Of a stretch of DNA of 35,188 nt, positions 25,348 to 34,128 are shown in pieces (position 1 is the first letter of the stretch; the number at the start of each line of letters is the position of its first letter). The stretch is from Bradyrhizobium valentinum (GTDB taxonomy: Bacteria; Pseudomonadota; Alphaproteobacteria; Rhizobiales; Xanthobacteraceae): the NCBI RefSeq assembly GCF_001440405.1, contig NZ_LLXX01000119.1, positions 36,127-71,314 on the forward strand. The letters are read 5' to 3'. Both the position numbers and the translations under genes were made by a program. The notes beneath the pieces were generated by a model. That model did not search any database and was not told where the DNA came from. It saw nothing but the letters and a program-made list of their open reading frames with translations.

Positions 25348-25363
25348 TTCAAGCTCCGTGCCA
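25348..25363 (-). promoter_or_regulatory. Sigma-54-like promoter upstream of nrtA
   Basis: On the minus strand TGGCACG-GAGC-TTGAA matches the consensus TGGCACG-N4-TTGCW except for A in place of C in the -12 GC. Spacing is exact. The leader to the nrtA ATG would be about 155 bases. The weakened -12 element lowers confidence. Confidence 0.5.
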
Positions 25364-25471
25364 AGCCGCGCACATCGGAAAAAACGTATTACTATCAGTA
25401 AATTGCGGGATATCTGCCGCAAAAATCGGCAGTGGTCAGGAACCAGCCACCGCATTCCAAACTTGCGATTC

Positions 25472-25504
25472 GCTCAATCTTTGTGCGGCGCACAAGGATT
25501 GAGC
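25472..25504 (-). terminator. Long stem-loop after the dioxygenase gene
   Basis: GCTCAATC-T-TTGTGC, loop GGC, GCACAA-G-GATTGAGC: 15-base arms with a single T/G mismatch. It begins 18 bp beyond the dioxygenase stop, so it is probably its transcription end or 3' stabiliser, although no T-run follows on the minus strand. It could alternatively be an operator for the nrt promoter, which lies about 110 bp further on. Confidence 0.6.
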
Positions 25505-25522
25505 AGATCATGAGCACCGGCC

Positions 25523-26437
25523 TTACGCGTGCTCGGTGGTCTTCGCCATCATCGGTTTCGGCGCGCTTCCCTCGCCCGGCTTCATCCGGAATTCGTAGCT
25601 CATCAGGTGCCAAGGCGTGGCCGCCGGCTTGCCGTCCGGCATCGTTGGATCGGTGCGCTTTTCGATTTTGGCGACGAGTTCGTCCTTGACCCCGAACACC
25701 ACGTCGGAATCGAGATATTTGTCGCCCTCCATGAAGACGTGGGTGATCAGCGGCTGGTAGCCGGGCGCGTCGACCAGGAAATGCACATGGGCCGGCCGCA
25801 TCGCGTGGCGGCGGGTCTGCACAATCATCTCGCCGACCGGGCCGTCGGTCGGAATGGGATAGCTGCACGGTAGGATCGTGCGAAAGAAGAACCTGCCGTC
25901 GGCATCGGTCATAAAGCGCGCCCGCGACGACGGCCCCTCCGTCGCATAGGCCGGCTTCTGGGAATCATAGAAGCCGTCATCATCGGCGTGCCAGACGTCC
26001 ACCGGCACATTCGCCAGCGGTTTGCCCTGAAGATCGGTGACGCGGCTCTGCACGAACATCCGCTCGCCCGGCAGACTGGCCGAGATATCGGTGCCATGCG
26101 GCGTCACCTTGTGCTCGCCGACATAGAACGGGCCGAGTACCGTGGTCTCGGTGGCGCCCTCGCGCTCCCTGTGGTTCACCGCATCGACCAGCATCGACAC
26201 GCCCAGCACGTCGGACAGCAGGATGAACTCCTGCCGGATCGGGGTGCACTTCTGGCCGGTCCGCGTCAGAAAATCGATCGCGTACTCCCACTCCTCGAAG
26301 GTGAGATCGGTCCTGCGGACATAGTCGTGCAGCGATTTCACCAGTTCCTGCAGCAGGAATTTGGCGCGTGGATCCGGCGTATCGTCGAAACTGCGGATCA
26401 CGGCGGCGGTCAGTTCGGTCTCGCTGAATTGGCTCAT
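25523..26437 (-). CDS. Intradiol ring-cleavage dioxygenase (hydroxyquinol 1,2-dioxygenase-like)
   Basis: A 304-residue non-haem Fe(III) dioxygenase. The N-terminal helical dimerisation domain (residues 1-100) has the pattern EWEYAIDFLTRTGQKCTPIRQEFILLSDVLG seen in hydroxyquinol and chlorocatechol enzymes. The catalytic beta-sandwich follows with VLGPFYV. All four iron ligands are present: Tyr157 (GFYDSQ), Tyr193 (CSYPIP), His217 and His219 (RPAHVHF). It would open a hydroxylated catechol to a maleylacetate-type product. No maleylacetate reductase or monooxygenase gene is adjacent, so its pathway partners are elsewhere. The ATG at 26437 with AGGACAG upstream was chosen; the frame upstream lacks family sequence. 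Hydroxyquinol rather than catechol specificity is an inference from overall resemblance. Confidence 0.88.
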   Translation of the reverse strand: MSQFSETELTAAVIRSFDDTPDPRAKFLLQELVKSLHDYVRRTDLTFEEWEYAIDFLTRTGQKCTPIRQEFILLSDVLGVSMLVDAVNHREREGATETTVLGPFYVGEHKVTPHGTDISASLPGERMFVQSRVTDLQGKPLANVPVDVWHADDDGFYDSQKPAYATEGPSSRARFMTDADGRFFFRTILPCSYPIPTDGPVGEMIVQTRRHAMRPAHVHFLVDAPGYQPLITHVFMEGDKYLDSDVVFGVKDELVAKIEKRTDPTMPDGKPAATPWHLMSYEFRMKPGEGSAPKPMMAKTTEHA

Positions 26438-26571
26438 TTTTCTGTCCTGCGGGATAGGCGACGGCGGGCGCGAGCCTACACCACCGACCCACTCCGGGTA
26501 AGCACGGCCGGTTGGAACAAGGCGCACTTTTCGGCTATCAAAGCGGCATCGCCAGCCGGAGATCAGCGCCG

Positions 26572-27840
26572 ATGTTAGCCCCCGCCTCGCCCGAGCAAGC
26601 CGGAATGTCCAAGGCGGCGCTCGATCGGCTCGAAAACCACCTGAAGCAACGCTACGTCGATGCCGGCCGCTTCCCGGGAACGCAGCTCCTGATCTATCGC
26701 CGCGGCAAGGTCGTCCATTCGACCGTGCAGGGTTTTGCCGACGTCGAGCGCAAGGCGCCGGTCAAGGACGACACGATTTTCCGCATCTATTCGATGACCA
26801 AGCCGCTCACGAGCGTCGCCTTCATGATGCTAGTCGAGGAAGGCCGCGTCGCGCTGGATGAGCCCGTGCACAAATACATTCCGGAATGGAAGAATCTCGG
26901 CGTGTTCGTGGCCGGCACGCACCCGGCCTTTCTGACCCGCCCGCCGTCGCGGCCGATGCTCATCGTGGATTTGCTGCGGCACACGTCTGGCCTGACCTAT
27001 GGCTTCCAGCAGCGTAGCAATGTCGATGCCGCCTATCGCGAGAACCAGATCGGCGAAGTCGTCAAGGCCGGCACGCTGCAAGGCATGATCGACGACCTCG
27101 CAAAAATCCCGCTGGAATTTTCACCGGGCGAGGCCTGGAACTACTCCGTCGCCACCGATGTGATCGGCTATCTCATCGGTCTGATCAGTGGCAAGCCGTT
27201 CGAGCAGTTCCTGAAGGAGCGTATCCTCGATCCGCTCGGCATGAACGATACCGATTTCTTCGTGCCAAAGGACAAGGCGCATCGTTTCGCGGCGTGTTAT
27301 TCGGCCGATCCGCAAGGCGGCTTCAATCCGCTCGCCACCGAGCGCAAGGGCACGCTGACGCTGCAGGACGATCCCGCGACGAGTTCGTTCCTGTCCCCGC
27401 CTTCCTTCATTTCCGGCGGCGGCGGATTGTGCTCGACGGTGGCCGATTATCTCACCTTCTGCCGGGCGCTGCTCAATGGCGGCGAGCTCGGCGGCGTCCG
27501 CTTGTTGGGCCCGAAGACACTGAGGCTGATGACGTCGAACCACCTTCCCGGCGGGGGCGATCTGCCGGCGATGTCGCGCTCGCTGTTCTCGGAAGCCGCT
27601 TATAACGGCATCGGCTTTGGCCTCGGCTTCGCCGTCACCATGAACCCCGCGCAGACGCTGATCGCCGGCAGTCCTGGCGAATTCAATTGGGGCGGCGCGG
27701 CAACGACCTCGTTCTTCATCGATCCAGCGGAAGAGCTGATCACGATCTTCATGACGCAGGTGCTGCCATCTAGCGCCTATCCCTTGCGGCGTGAGCTGCG
27801 CACCATGGTGTACGCCGCGATCACCGACAGTAATCTTTGA
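26572..27840 (+). CDS. Serine hydrolase, beta-lactamase/esterase (class C-like) family
   Basis: A 422-residue enzyme of the Beta-lactamase (PF00144) superfamily, which contains esterases, D-aminopeptidases and PBP-like proteins. The nucleophile motif is SMTK (Ser74, Lys77). The second motif is YSV (Tyr191) in WNYSVATDVIGYLIG, and the third region is GEFNWGGAATTSFFIDP. No signal peptide is seen, so it acts in the cytoplasm and is more likely an esterase or lactone hydrolase than a resistance beta-lactamase. The start ATG at 26572 follows CCGGAGATC; a longer frame to 26512 is possible but overlaps the promoter space shared with the divergent dioxygenase (134 bp between the two starts). Confidence 0.9.
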   Translation: MLAPASPEQAGMSKAALDRLENHLKQRYVDAGRFPGTQLLIYRRGKVVHSTVQGFADVERKAPVKDDTIFRIYSMTKPLTSVAFMMLVEEGRVALDEPVHKYIPEWKNLGVFVAGTHPAFLTRPPSRPMLIVDLLRHTSGLTYGFQQRSNVDAAYRENQIGEVVKAGTLQGMIDDLAKIPLEFSPGEAWNYSVATDVIGYLIGLISGKPFEQFLKERILDPLGMNDTDFFVPKDKAHRFAACYSADPQGGFNPLATERKGTLTLQDDPATSSFLSPPSFISGGGGLCSTVADYLTFCRALLNGGELGGVRLLGPKTLRLMTSNHLPGGGDLPAMSRSLFSEAAYNGIGFGLGFAVTMNPAQTLIAGSPGEFNWGGAATTSFFIDPAEELITIFMTQVLPSSAYPLRRELRTMVYAAITDSNL

Positions 27841-27845
27841 GACCG

Positions 27846-27863
27846 GAAAGCTTGGGCTTTTTT
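27846..27863 (+). terminator. Weak terminator-like hairpin after the serine hydrolase
   Basis: AAAGC-TTGG-GCTTT with a following T-run lies a few bases past the stop codon. The stem is only five pairs, so this is a weak candidate. Confidence 0.35.
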
Positions 27864-27991
27864 GCGTGAAGTGATCACCCTGGAACCCAGAGCTTCGCCG
27901 GGAGTCGGACGTACATCCCTCTAATATCCTTGGCGAAATTCGGCGGCTTCTCTTATGCTTCGCCGATTGAGGGCCGATCCTGGGGCTTGCG

Positions 27992-29500
27992 TTGCCGAAA
28001 CTTTCATTGCCAGTGCGTCTCGTCCTTCTGGTCGCGGGGACCACGCTGCCGCTGATCATTTTCGCGGGCGGCATCACGTACAACAATTACAAGCAGGATC
28101 GCCAGAACGCGACACAACGGGTCCTCGAAACCGTTCGCAGCATTCGTCTCGTGCTCGACTCGGAGATGCAGCGGATCACCGGCGCGCTCCAGGTGTTGTC
28201 ACTGACAAACGCAGTGCGCGAGGGGGATTTCGAGGGATTCCGCCGCATCAGCCAGGGTTTCCTCGACCAGTATGGCGAAGGCGGCGTCGTGCTGGTGGCG
28301 AACCGCGAAGGCCGCCAGGTGTTCTCCTCGCTCACGCCTGATACGGCAAGCCTGCCGCTTCGCAACAACCTCGGCATGGTCGAGAAGGTTTTTGCGGAAA
28401 AGAAGCCGGTCTATTCCAACCTGTTCTTCGGGTCGGTCAAGCAACGGCTGATCGTGACAGTCGAGGTGCCTGTTGTTAGCGACGGCGAGGTGCTCTACGA
28501 CATCTCCTTCAGCCCGCCGATCGAGATATTCCAGGCCATGATCGAGCAGCAGCGGCCGACCAAGGACTGGACGATCTCGATCTTCGACGGCGAAGGCACC
28601 AGTTTCGCGCGCGTGCCTAACCCCCAGGAGACCGTCGGAAAGCGGGCAGCGCCGTCGCTCTATGCGGAGATGTTCCGCAATCCCGAAGCCACTTTGGCGA
28701 CGGTATCGCTCGAGGGCGTGCCGCTGATTACGAGCTTTGCCCGCTCCTCGCTCACCGGCTGGACGGTTGCCGCAGGCGTCGCCGAAAGCTCGCTGGTCGC
28801 GCCGCTCTGGCGCAACCTCGCGATCACGAGCGTGATGGGCGCCGTTCTCCTGATGGTCGGTCTCGCCTTTGCGGTGCGGATGGCAACCCAGATCGCCCGC
28901 GGCGAGATGCTCCACAATCTCCTGATCGAAGAGCTCAACCATCGCGTCAAGAACACGCTCGCGGTCCTGCAGTCGATCGCCACCCAGACGTTCCGCAGCG
29001 CGAGCCGGGCAGAACGCGAGAAGTTCGAGGGAAGGCTCGGCGCGCTGGCGGAGGCGCATAACCTTCTGAGCCAGGAGAAGTGGCAGGGCGCGGAGCTGCG
29101 GGAAGTGATTGCGCGGGTGCTGCAGCCCTATCTGCTCAACAATCCGGAACGGGCGCGGATGTTCGGACCGCGGGTTCCGCTTTCGCCGCGGCTCGCCGTG
29201 GTGCTGTCGATGATCGTGCACGAGATCGCAACCAATGCCGCCAAATACGGCGCGCTATCGAACGAAACCGGTACCGTCGCGGTGGATTGGGAAATTCTCG
29301 AAGAAAGCGACGGGCGCAGGTTGCGACTGATCTGGACCGAAGCCGGCGGCCCGCCCGTCACGGCGCCGGTGCAGCGTGGCTTCGGCTCGCGCCTGATCGA
29401 GCGCAGCGCGCGCGACCAGCTCGGCGGCGAAGCAACCGTCGATTTCCTGCCGCGCGGCGTGGTCTATACGGTGAGCTGCGCGCTCAACCGGGACGAATAG
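27992..29500 (+). CDS. Sensor histidine kinase, HWE family
   Basis: A 502-residue kinase. One membrane segment (about residues 9-27), a roughly 245-residue periplasmic region resembling a double-Cache sensor (VVLVANREGRQVFSS, WTISIFDGEGTSFARVP), and a second membrane segment (about 275-296) precede the kinase core. The phospho-acceptor is His317 in ELNHRVKNTLAVLQSIA. The N-box is HEIATNAAKYGALS (Asn415), and the WTE at 448-450 with the histidine box places it in the HWE group. The glycine box is GFGSRLIERSA. Start is TTG with GGGG ahead. No response regulator is adjacent, so it is an orphan; HWE kinases in alphaproteobacteria often feed PhyR-type stress regulation, but that is only a possibility here. 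It converges on the TRAP operon. Confidence 0.9.
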   Translation: MPKLSLPVRLVLLVAGTTLPLIIFAGGITYNNYKQDRQNATQRVLETVRSIRLVLDSEMQRITGALQVLSLTNAVREGDFEGFRRISQGFLDQYGEGGVVLVANREGRQVFSSLTPDTASLPLRNNLGMVEKVFAEKKPVYSNLFFGSVKQRLIVTVEVPVVSDGEVLYDISFSPPIEIFQAMIEQQRPTKDWTISIFDGEGTSFARVPNPQETVGKRAAPSLYAEMFRNPEATLATVSLEGVPLITSFARSSLTGWTVAAGVAESSLVAPLWRNLAITSVMGAVLLMVGLAFAVRMATQIARGEMLHNLLIEELNHRVKNTLAVLQSIATQTFRSASRAEREKFEGRLGALAEAHNLLSQEKWQGAELREVIARVLQPYLLNNPERARMFGPRVPLSPRLAVVLSMIVHEIATNAAKYGALSNETGTVAVDWEILEESDGRRLRLIWTEAGGPPVTAPVQRGFGSRLIERSARDQLGGEATVDFLPRGVVYTVSCALNRDE

Positions 29501-29539
29501 AGCCTTATCGGTTCTGCTTGGACCAGAGCTAATAAGGCT
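29501..29539. terminator. Bidirectional stem-loop between convergent genes
   Basis: AGCCTTAT at 29501-29508 pairs with ATAAGGCT at 29532-29539, with inner arms TCTG/CAGA. It fills the 42-bp gap between the kinase stop and the dctM stop, so it can serve both strands. Confidence 0.6.
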
Positions 29540-29542
29540 ATG

Positions 29543-30862
29543 CTATTTGAGCATCTCCGGCACGATCAGGCGCGGCAGGAACAGCGAAACGCTGGGCCAG
29601 ATGATGAGCGCGGCCAACACCAATAGCATCGGTATCAGCATGATCACCGTGTCCTTCAGCGCGTAGCGCAGCCGCACCCCCGCAATCGAACAGGCAATCA
29701 TCAAACACAGGCCATAGGGCGGCGTCACCAGCCCGAACGCCAGCGAGACGATCGAGATGATCGCAAACTGCACCGGATGAAGGTCGACCGCTTTCGCCAG
29801 CGGCTCGAGCACGGTGCCGACGATGACGATCGCCGGAATGGCGTCGAGAAAACAGCCCACCACCAGGAAGCAGAAGGAGATGAAGAAGCCCGCCGCGATC
29901 GCGCCCATGCCCCAGGTCGAGACGTTGGCCAGCAGCTCCTGCGGAATCTTGTAGTAGGCCAGCAGCCAGCCGAACGCGCTGGCGGTGCCCACGCAGAACA
30001 GTGCGACGCCGGCCAGACGTCCCGTGTCGAGCAGCGCTTTGTAGAGTTGGCGCGCGCCGGTTTCACGGTAAAAGAAGGTCGATAGCGCAACGGAATAGAG
30101 CACCGCGACGCAGGCGGACTCGGTGGCGGTGAACCAGCCCAGCAAAATGCCCCCGACGATGATGAACGGCGTCATCAGCGCCGGTATCGACCGCCAGATG
30201 GCATAGACTATGTCGGCCCAACTGGATTTCGGATAGGTCGGATAACCGCGGCGTACGGCATAGACATGCACGGTCGCCATCTGAGCGCCGGCGATCAGAA
30301 GTCCCGGCACGATACCGGCGAGGTACATCGCCGCGATCGAAGTCGAGATCAATCCGCCCCACACGATCATCAGGATCGAGGGCGGGATGATGACCGCAAG
30401 CACGGCGGAAACCGCGGTGATCGCGATGGAGAACGAGAGGTCGTAGCCTTCCTTGGTCTGGGCATCGATGAATATCTTGGACTGGCTCGCCGCATCCGCG
30501 GTGGAGGAGCCGGAAATGCCGGCAAAGAACACCGACAGCACCACGTTGATCTGCGCCAGCGACCCCGGCCAATGCCCGACCATCGAGCGCGATAACGCGA
30601 CCAGGCGGTCGGTGATGCCGCCGATGCTCATCAGGTTGGCGGTCAGGAGGAAGAACGGCACCGCCAGCAGGATGAACGAATTGTAGGCGTTGAAGGTCTC
30701 CTGCGCGAGCGTCATGATCGACAGGCGAGGCTCGGTCAGGAGGATCGGAACGCAGGCAAGACCGAGCGCAAAGGCAACCGGCACGCGGATGATGAGCAGG
30801 CCAATGAAGGTCCCGAACAGGACCAGCGCGGCCTCTCCGGCAGAAAGAACATTACCGCTCAT
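29543..30862 (-). CDS. dctM: TRAP transporter large permease (DctM family)
   Basis: A 439-residue membrane protein with about twelve hydrophobic segments, the ion-coupled transport subunit of a tripartite ATP-independent periplasmic transporter. Family features are LFGTFIGLLIIRVPVAFALG at the start, PFFLLTANLMSIGGITDRL, FAGISGSSTADAASQSKIFI (a DctM hallmark), IPPSILMIVWGG and LVTPPYGLCLMIACSIAGV. Its ATG overlaps the stop of dctQ by four bases (ATGA), so translation is coupled. The substrate is set by DctP. Confidence 0.93.
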   Translation of the reverse strand: MSGNVLSAGEAALVLFGTFIGLLIIRVPVAFALGLACVPILLTEPRLSIMTLAQETFNAYNSFILLAVPFFLLTANLMSIGGITDRLVALSRSMVGHWPGSLAQINVVLSVFFAGISGSSTADAASQSKIFIDAQTKEGYDLSFSIAITAVSAVLAVIIPPSILMIVWGGLISTSIAAMYLAGIVPGLLIAGAQMATVHVYAVRRGYPTYPKSSWADIVYAIWRSIPALMTPFIIVGGILLGWFTATESACVAVLYSVALSTFFYRETGARQLYKALLDTGRLAGVALFCVGTASAFGWLLAYYKIPQELLANVSTWGMGAIAAGFFISFCFLVVGCFLDAIPAIVIVGTVLEPLAKAVDLHPVQFAIISIVSLAFGLVTPPYGLCLMIACSIAGVRLRYALKDTVIMLIPMLLVLAALIIWPSVSLFLPRLIVPEMLK

Positions 30863-31374
30863 CGTTTTGCCCCAACCAGAATCCGCGCTTCATCGACGAT
30901 CTGTTCGCCCGCAAATATTATCCACGTCACGCCGGCCGCGGGCCAAGCGACATGGATCAGCCAGAGCGGCAAATCGGCCAGTTCGGACGTTCGGTTCCAG
31001 GCGAACCGCGTGAATTCGAGCCCGGCCCACACGAACACCAGCGCCAGCGCCAATATGCCGAGCCGCGCGAGAATCCGCACCGCAGCTTCGCTTCGGCGCG
31101 ACAGGTCGGGCCAGACGTCGACCTCGAAATGCTGCGCCTCTCTGACGCCGACCATGGCGCCGATCATGATGGTCCAGATGAACAGAAAGCGCGCCATCTC
31201 CTCGGTCCAGATGTAGGACGGAATGAACGGCGTGTAGCGCGAGATGATTTGCAGCGTGACCGGAATGACCAGAATGCCGACGCATGCGGCGAGCAGGATT
31301 TCCAGCAGTTTTGCATAGGCCGCCGTCGCTCGGCGCCATAGCGACGGGTCGGACACAACAGGCATTTCAGTCAT
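30859..31374 (-). CDS. dctQ: TRAP transporter small permease (DctQ family)
   Basis: A 171-residue protein with four hydrophobic segments and the DctQ pattern VTLQIISRY-TPFIPSYIWTEEMARFLFIW followed by VGVREAQHFEVDVW. It forms the membrane complex with DctM. The ATG at 31374 has GGAGCCGAA just upstream; an earlier frame start at 31413 adds residues without family similarity. It is separated from dctP by 154 bp containing a stem-loop. Confidence 0.92.
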   Translation of the reverse strand: MTEMPVVSDPSLWRRATAAYAKLLEILLAACVGILVIPVTLQIISRYTPFIPSYIWTEEMARFLFIWTIMIGAMVGVREAQHFEVDVWPDLSRRSEAAVRILARLGILALALVFVWAGLEFTRFAWNRTSELADLPLWLIHVAWPAAGVTWIIFAGEQIVDEARILVGAKR

Positions 31375-31498
31375 TTCGGCTCCGTCCGGATACCAATCCG
31401 CCGATCCCGGCAAGAAGCGGGGCTTGCCCGGAAGGCTGGCGGCGGTCGTTCGATTTCAGGCCTCCGCCGCGCGACGCATTCCGCGTCGTCGCGAGGAA

Positions 31499-31523
31499 GA
31501 ACCGGTTCCCCCTTTTCCGGTTC
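31499..31523 (-). terminator. Stem-loop between dctP and dctQ
   Basis: GAACCGG (31499-31505) pairs with CCGGTTC (31517-31523), within 6 bp of the dctP stop. Likely stabilises or attenuates the message so that the binding protein exceeds the permeases. Confidence 0.5.
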
Positions 31524-31528
31524 GAGCC

Positions 31529-32527
31529 CTACGCGACGTTGATCTTCTCGAAGATACCCTCCGCGCCGATTTCCTTGGCGTAGCCGGCGATAACGGGATC
31601 GGCGAGCTTCTTCATGGCGTCGCGCTCTTCGAACGGAACGCGCTTGAGCTTGCCTGCCTTCTCCAGCGTATCGAGCTTGACGACTTCTTCGCTCGATTCG
31701 AGCTGGCGGCCGTAGTCGCCGGCTTCCTTGCCGGCCTTCATGATCGCGTCCTGCAGATCCTTCGGCAAGGTCTTCAGCGTCTTCACCGAAAAGCAGATCG
31801 GCCGGATCGATACCGCGTGCTGGGTCAGGCTGAGATGGGGGGCTACTTCGTAGAACTTCATCGCCTCGACGCCGGCCGCCTCGTTTTCGCCGGCCGAGAT
31901 CACGCCGTTCTGGATGGCGTTGTAGACTTCGTTGTAGGCGATCACCGTCGGGCTCATACCGACGGCCGCAAACGTCTTCGACCAGATCGGCGCGCCCTGC
32001 ACGCGCACCTTGAGGCCCTTGAGATCGGCGAGATTCTTGAGTGGCTTGTTGGCGAAGATGTTGCGGATGCCGCCGCCCGCATAGCCGATCAGGACGACTT
32101 CGGCCTTAACAGCGATTTCATCGGCGACCGGCGCCAGGATGTTCTTTTCGACGACCTTGTTCATGTGCTCGATGCCCTTGAACACAAAGGGCGCATCGAT
32201 GAAGGGCGCCGCCTTGGCGAAGGTCGACATGTGGGCCGGCGAGACGATGCCGTAATCGACCGCCTTGCCCTGCGACATGTACTCGAAATACTGCTTCTCG
32301 AGGCCGAGCGATGAATTCTTGTGCAGCGTGAAGTTGACGGGCTTGCCGTAATACTTCTTCACCAGCTCTTCGAATCGGGTCAGCGCCTTGGTGAAGGCGT
32401 GATCGTCGTTGAACTGCACGGCGCCATTGAGCGTGACGGGCGTCTGTGCCCTGAGCATCGATGGCATGCCGAGCGCGCCGGCAGCAGCCGTAGCACCAAG
32501 CCCCGCAAGTACGGTTCTTCGCTTCAT
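31529..32527 (-). CDS. dctP: TRAP transporter substrate-binding protein (DctP family)
   Basis: A 332-residue periplasmic receptor. The N-terminus MKRRTVLAGLGATAAAGALG is a basic, Tat- or Sec-type signal, probably cut at LRAQ near residue 28. Core motifs are FEELVKKYYGKPVNFTLHKNSSLG, LKGLKVRVQGAPIWSKTFAAVGMSP (with the conserved arginine that binds carboxylates) and AIQNGVISAGENEAAGVEAMKFYEVAPHL. The ligand is probably an organic acid but cannot be named. AGGAGG-like GGGGAGGAACGCT precedes the ATG, supporting this start over a longer frame to 32614. It heads the dctPQM operon. Confidence 0.93.
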   Translation of the reverse strand: MKRRTVLAGLGATAAAGALGMPSMLRAQTPVTLNGAVQFNDDHAFTKALTRFEELVKKYYGKPVNFTLHKNSSLGLEKQYFEYMSQGKAVDYGIVSPAHMSTFAKAAPFIDAPFVFKGIEHMNKVVEKNILAPVADEIAVKAEVVLIGYAGGGIRNIFANKPLKNLADLKGLKVRVQGAPIWSKTFAAVGMSPTVIAYNEVYNAIQNGVISAGENEAAGVEAMKFYEVAPHLSLTQHAVSIRPICFSVKTLKTLPKDLQDAIMKAGKEAGDYGRQLESSEEVVKLDTLEKAGKLKRVPFEERDAMKKLADPVIAGYAKEIGAEGIFEKINVA

Positions 32528-33336
32528 AGCGTTCCTCCCCTGTAATGCCCGTCCCTTGTAAGCGGGACTTTGGGCCTGGCCGACAACGCGGCTGCAGACA
32601 CAAAGCGTATGCAAAACGGCGCGGCTGTGGAAGCCAATTTAAGTAGTAGCTGGGGACCAATAGGCCGCAGGCGGCCCGATAGTTGCGATCATTTTGCCAA
32701 TCGCCGGAAGCCCGGGCCGAGCCGATGGTCCCTACGCCAATAGCCTTCGGCGCTCGCCATGGGCGCCCGGGACATGCGTTGCTGAAGTGGGTCTCGCGAT
32801 CGATCCGATCGCTGCCGGCCCGCTCCACAGGTTGCAGGCAGCGCGGCCAGCGCGCAGCTTGCCGCAATTTCCCGCACGCTCGATCAGAAAGCCGGCGCTG
32901 AACTTTGCTGCATTTTGTCAGGCATCAGATCTCACGCGATCACGCCGGCGTCGGAGCGACACGCGCTGTGAGCGATCGCATTGTCGGCCGGAAAACCCGT
33001 AGAAATCCGGTGCCTGACCGCGCCCCAGTAATCATGCGGGGCAAAATCTGTGGCCTTTGAACTCGCGGTGGTTGTAGTTCGTCGAATATTTTGTCAAATG
33101 TAGAGGACGGGGTTTTTTTGCCAAATACGCCCCGGGCGTCGACAGCCTTAGGTGGTTGGCGGCGCCGGTATCAGGATGCTTCCAATGCGCGCAAGCGTTT
33201 GGCGGACCATCCGGCTCCAGGATTCCCGTGGTTCCCTGTACCAACACGGTCCAGACTGACTTTAATGTGGCAAATATGGATGAACCCCTGACCTACTTTT
33301 GCCAGGGTTTCCCGATTGAAGGACGGTAAAACCAGA
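32528..33336. other. Long intergenic region (about 0.8 kb) with no convincing gene
   Basis: This region separates the divergent dctP and XRE genes and must hold both promoters. Short frames here have no family resemblance or good ribosome-binding site. Visible structure is limited to a distant inverted pair, GTCAGGCA at 32917-32924 and TGCCTGAC at 33011-33018, and a seven-T run near 33113. Composition falls to lower GC toward 33050-33330. I could not assign a promoter with confidence. Confidence 0.5.
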
Positions 33337-33735
33337 ATGAACAGCAGATCAGCAGCGAAAAAGATGAAACAGCGCAGCGCCGGCAAACCCGATATCGAAT
33401 TGGGCAAGCGGATTCGGCTGCGGCGTGTGGAACAGAAAATCTCGCAAGCGGAGCTCGGCGACAAGCTGGGCGTCAGCTTCCAGCAGGTTCAGAAGTACGA
33501 GAAGGGCGTCAACCGCGTCGGCGCTGCTCGTCTTCAGCAAATCGCTACCGCGCTCGACGTGCCGGTGACGTTCTTCTACGACGGCGACGGCAAGGCGCGC
33601 GAGGTTGAGAGCCTGCTGTTCTTGGACAGCGCATTCAGCCTGAGGCTGCTGCGCGCCTACAGCAAGATCAAGGACCAGACTGTACAGCGTCAGTTGGTGT
33701 CCTTGATGGAATCGATCGCCGCCCACGAGGGCTAG
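33337..33735 (+). CDS. XRE-family HTH transcriptional regulator
   Basis: A 132-residue DNA-binding protein. After a basic N-terminus, residues 20-75 form a Cro/CI-type helix-turn-helix (ELGKRIRLRRVEQKISQAEL, GVSFQQVQKYEKGVNRVGAARLQQIATALDVPVTFFYD). Residues 85-132 are a short helical C-terminal domain (LRLLRAYSKIKDQTVQRQLV) likely for dimerisation. This type is very common in rhizobial genomes, often in many paralogues, and functions are mostly unknown. The ATG at 33337 was preferred over a TTG seven codons earlier. It lies alone between long non-coding stretches. Confidence 0.88.
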   Translation: MNSRSAAKKMKQRSAGKPDIELGKRIRLRRVEQKISQAELGDKLGVSFQQVQKYEKGVNRVGAARLQQIATALDVPVTFFYDGDGKAREVESLLFLDSAFSLRLLRAYSKIKDQTVQRQLVSLMESIAAHEG

Positions 33736-34128
33736 GCACTATCGCGCCTGGATCGCAGCACCGCGGACCCGATCAATCGACGCGAGAAATCGCCGGGTAG
33801 CCTGTTGCTGCGCTAGGCCTGATCTTGATCTGGCCGGGACAAGATCGGTTCGCCGCCATCGCAAATGGCGGAGCCCCGGCCGTATCGCAGCGAAAAGCCT
33901 GCGCGGTACGTTCCGGCGAATAGACACGGCCCCCTCGCCTCCGCAAAGTCCTCGCCACACGCCCATGCCCGCCACGCCCGCCGCGCGCGTGCCCGGCCCT
34001 GCGCCACCAATCTCACAATCCCTCCCGGCATCTGTTCTGGTCTTGACGCCATGCAAGATGCGGCGATTGACCTCGGCGCGACGCTCGTCCGACAATGGAC
34101 CAAGCCTCCCGACTGAAAGCCGCAACCG
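33736..34128. other. Intergenic region of 393 bp, no feature recognised
   Basis: Between the XRE gene and the crotonase-fold gene. It contains short open frames on both strands, rich in Arg/Ala/Pro, with no family resemblance. I see no clear terminator or promoter. The crotonase gene start has no good ribosome-binding site, so its real 5' region may lie partly here. Confidence 0.4.

Noticed and set aside
28199..29221. A 340-codon minus-strand frame opposite the HWE kinase
   Set aside because: Pure complement of a well-defined kinase gene, with Arg/His-rich low-complexity translation.
31424..32314. A 296-codon plus-strand frame opposite dctP
   Set aside because: Antisense to an unmistakable TRAP binding protein; no ribosome-binding site or motif.
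32917..33018. Inverted pair GTCAGGCA/TGCCTGAC as an operator or attachment site
   Set aside because: Arms are only eight bases and about 86 bases apart; easily expected by chance, with no integrase nearby.
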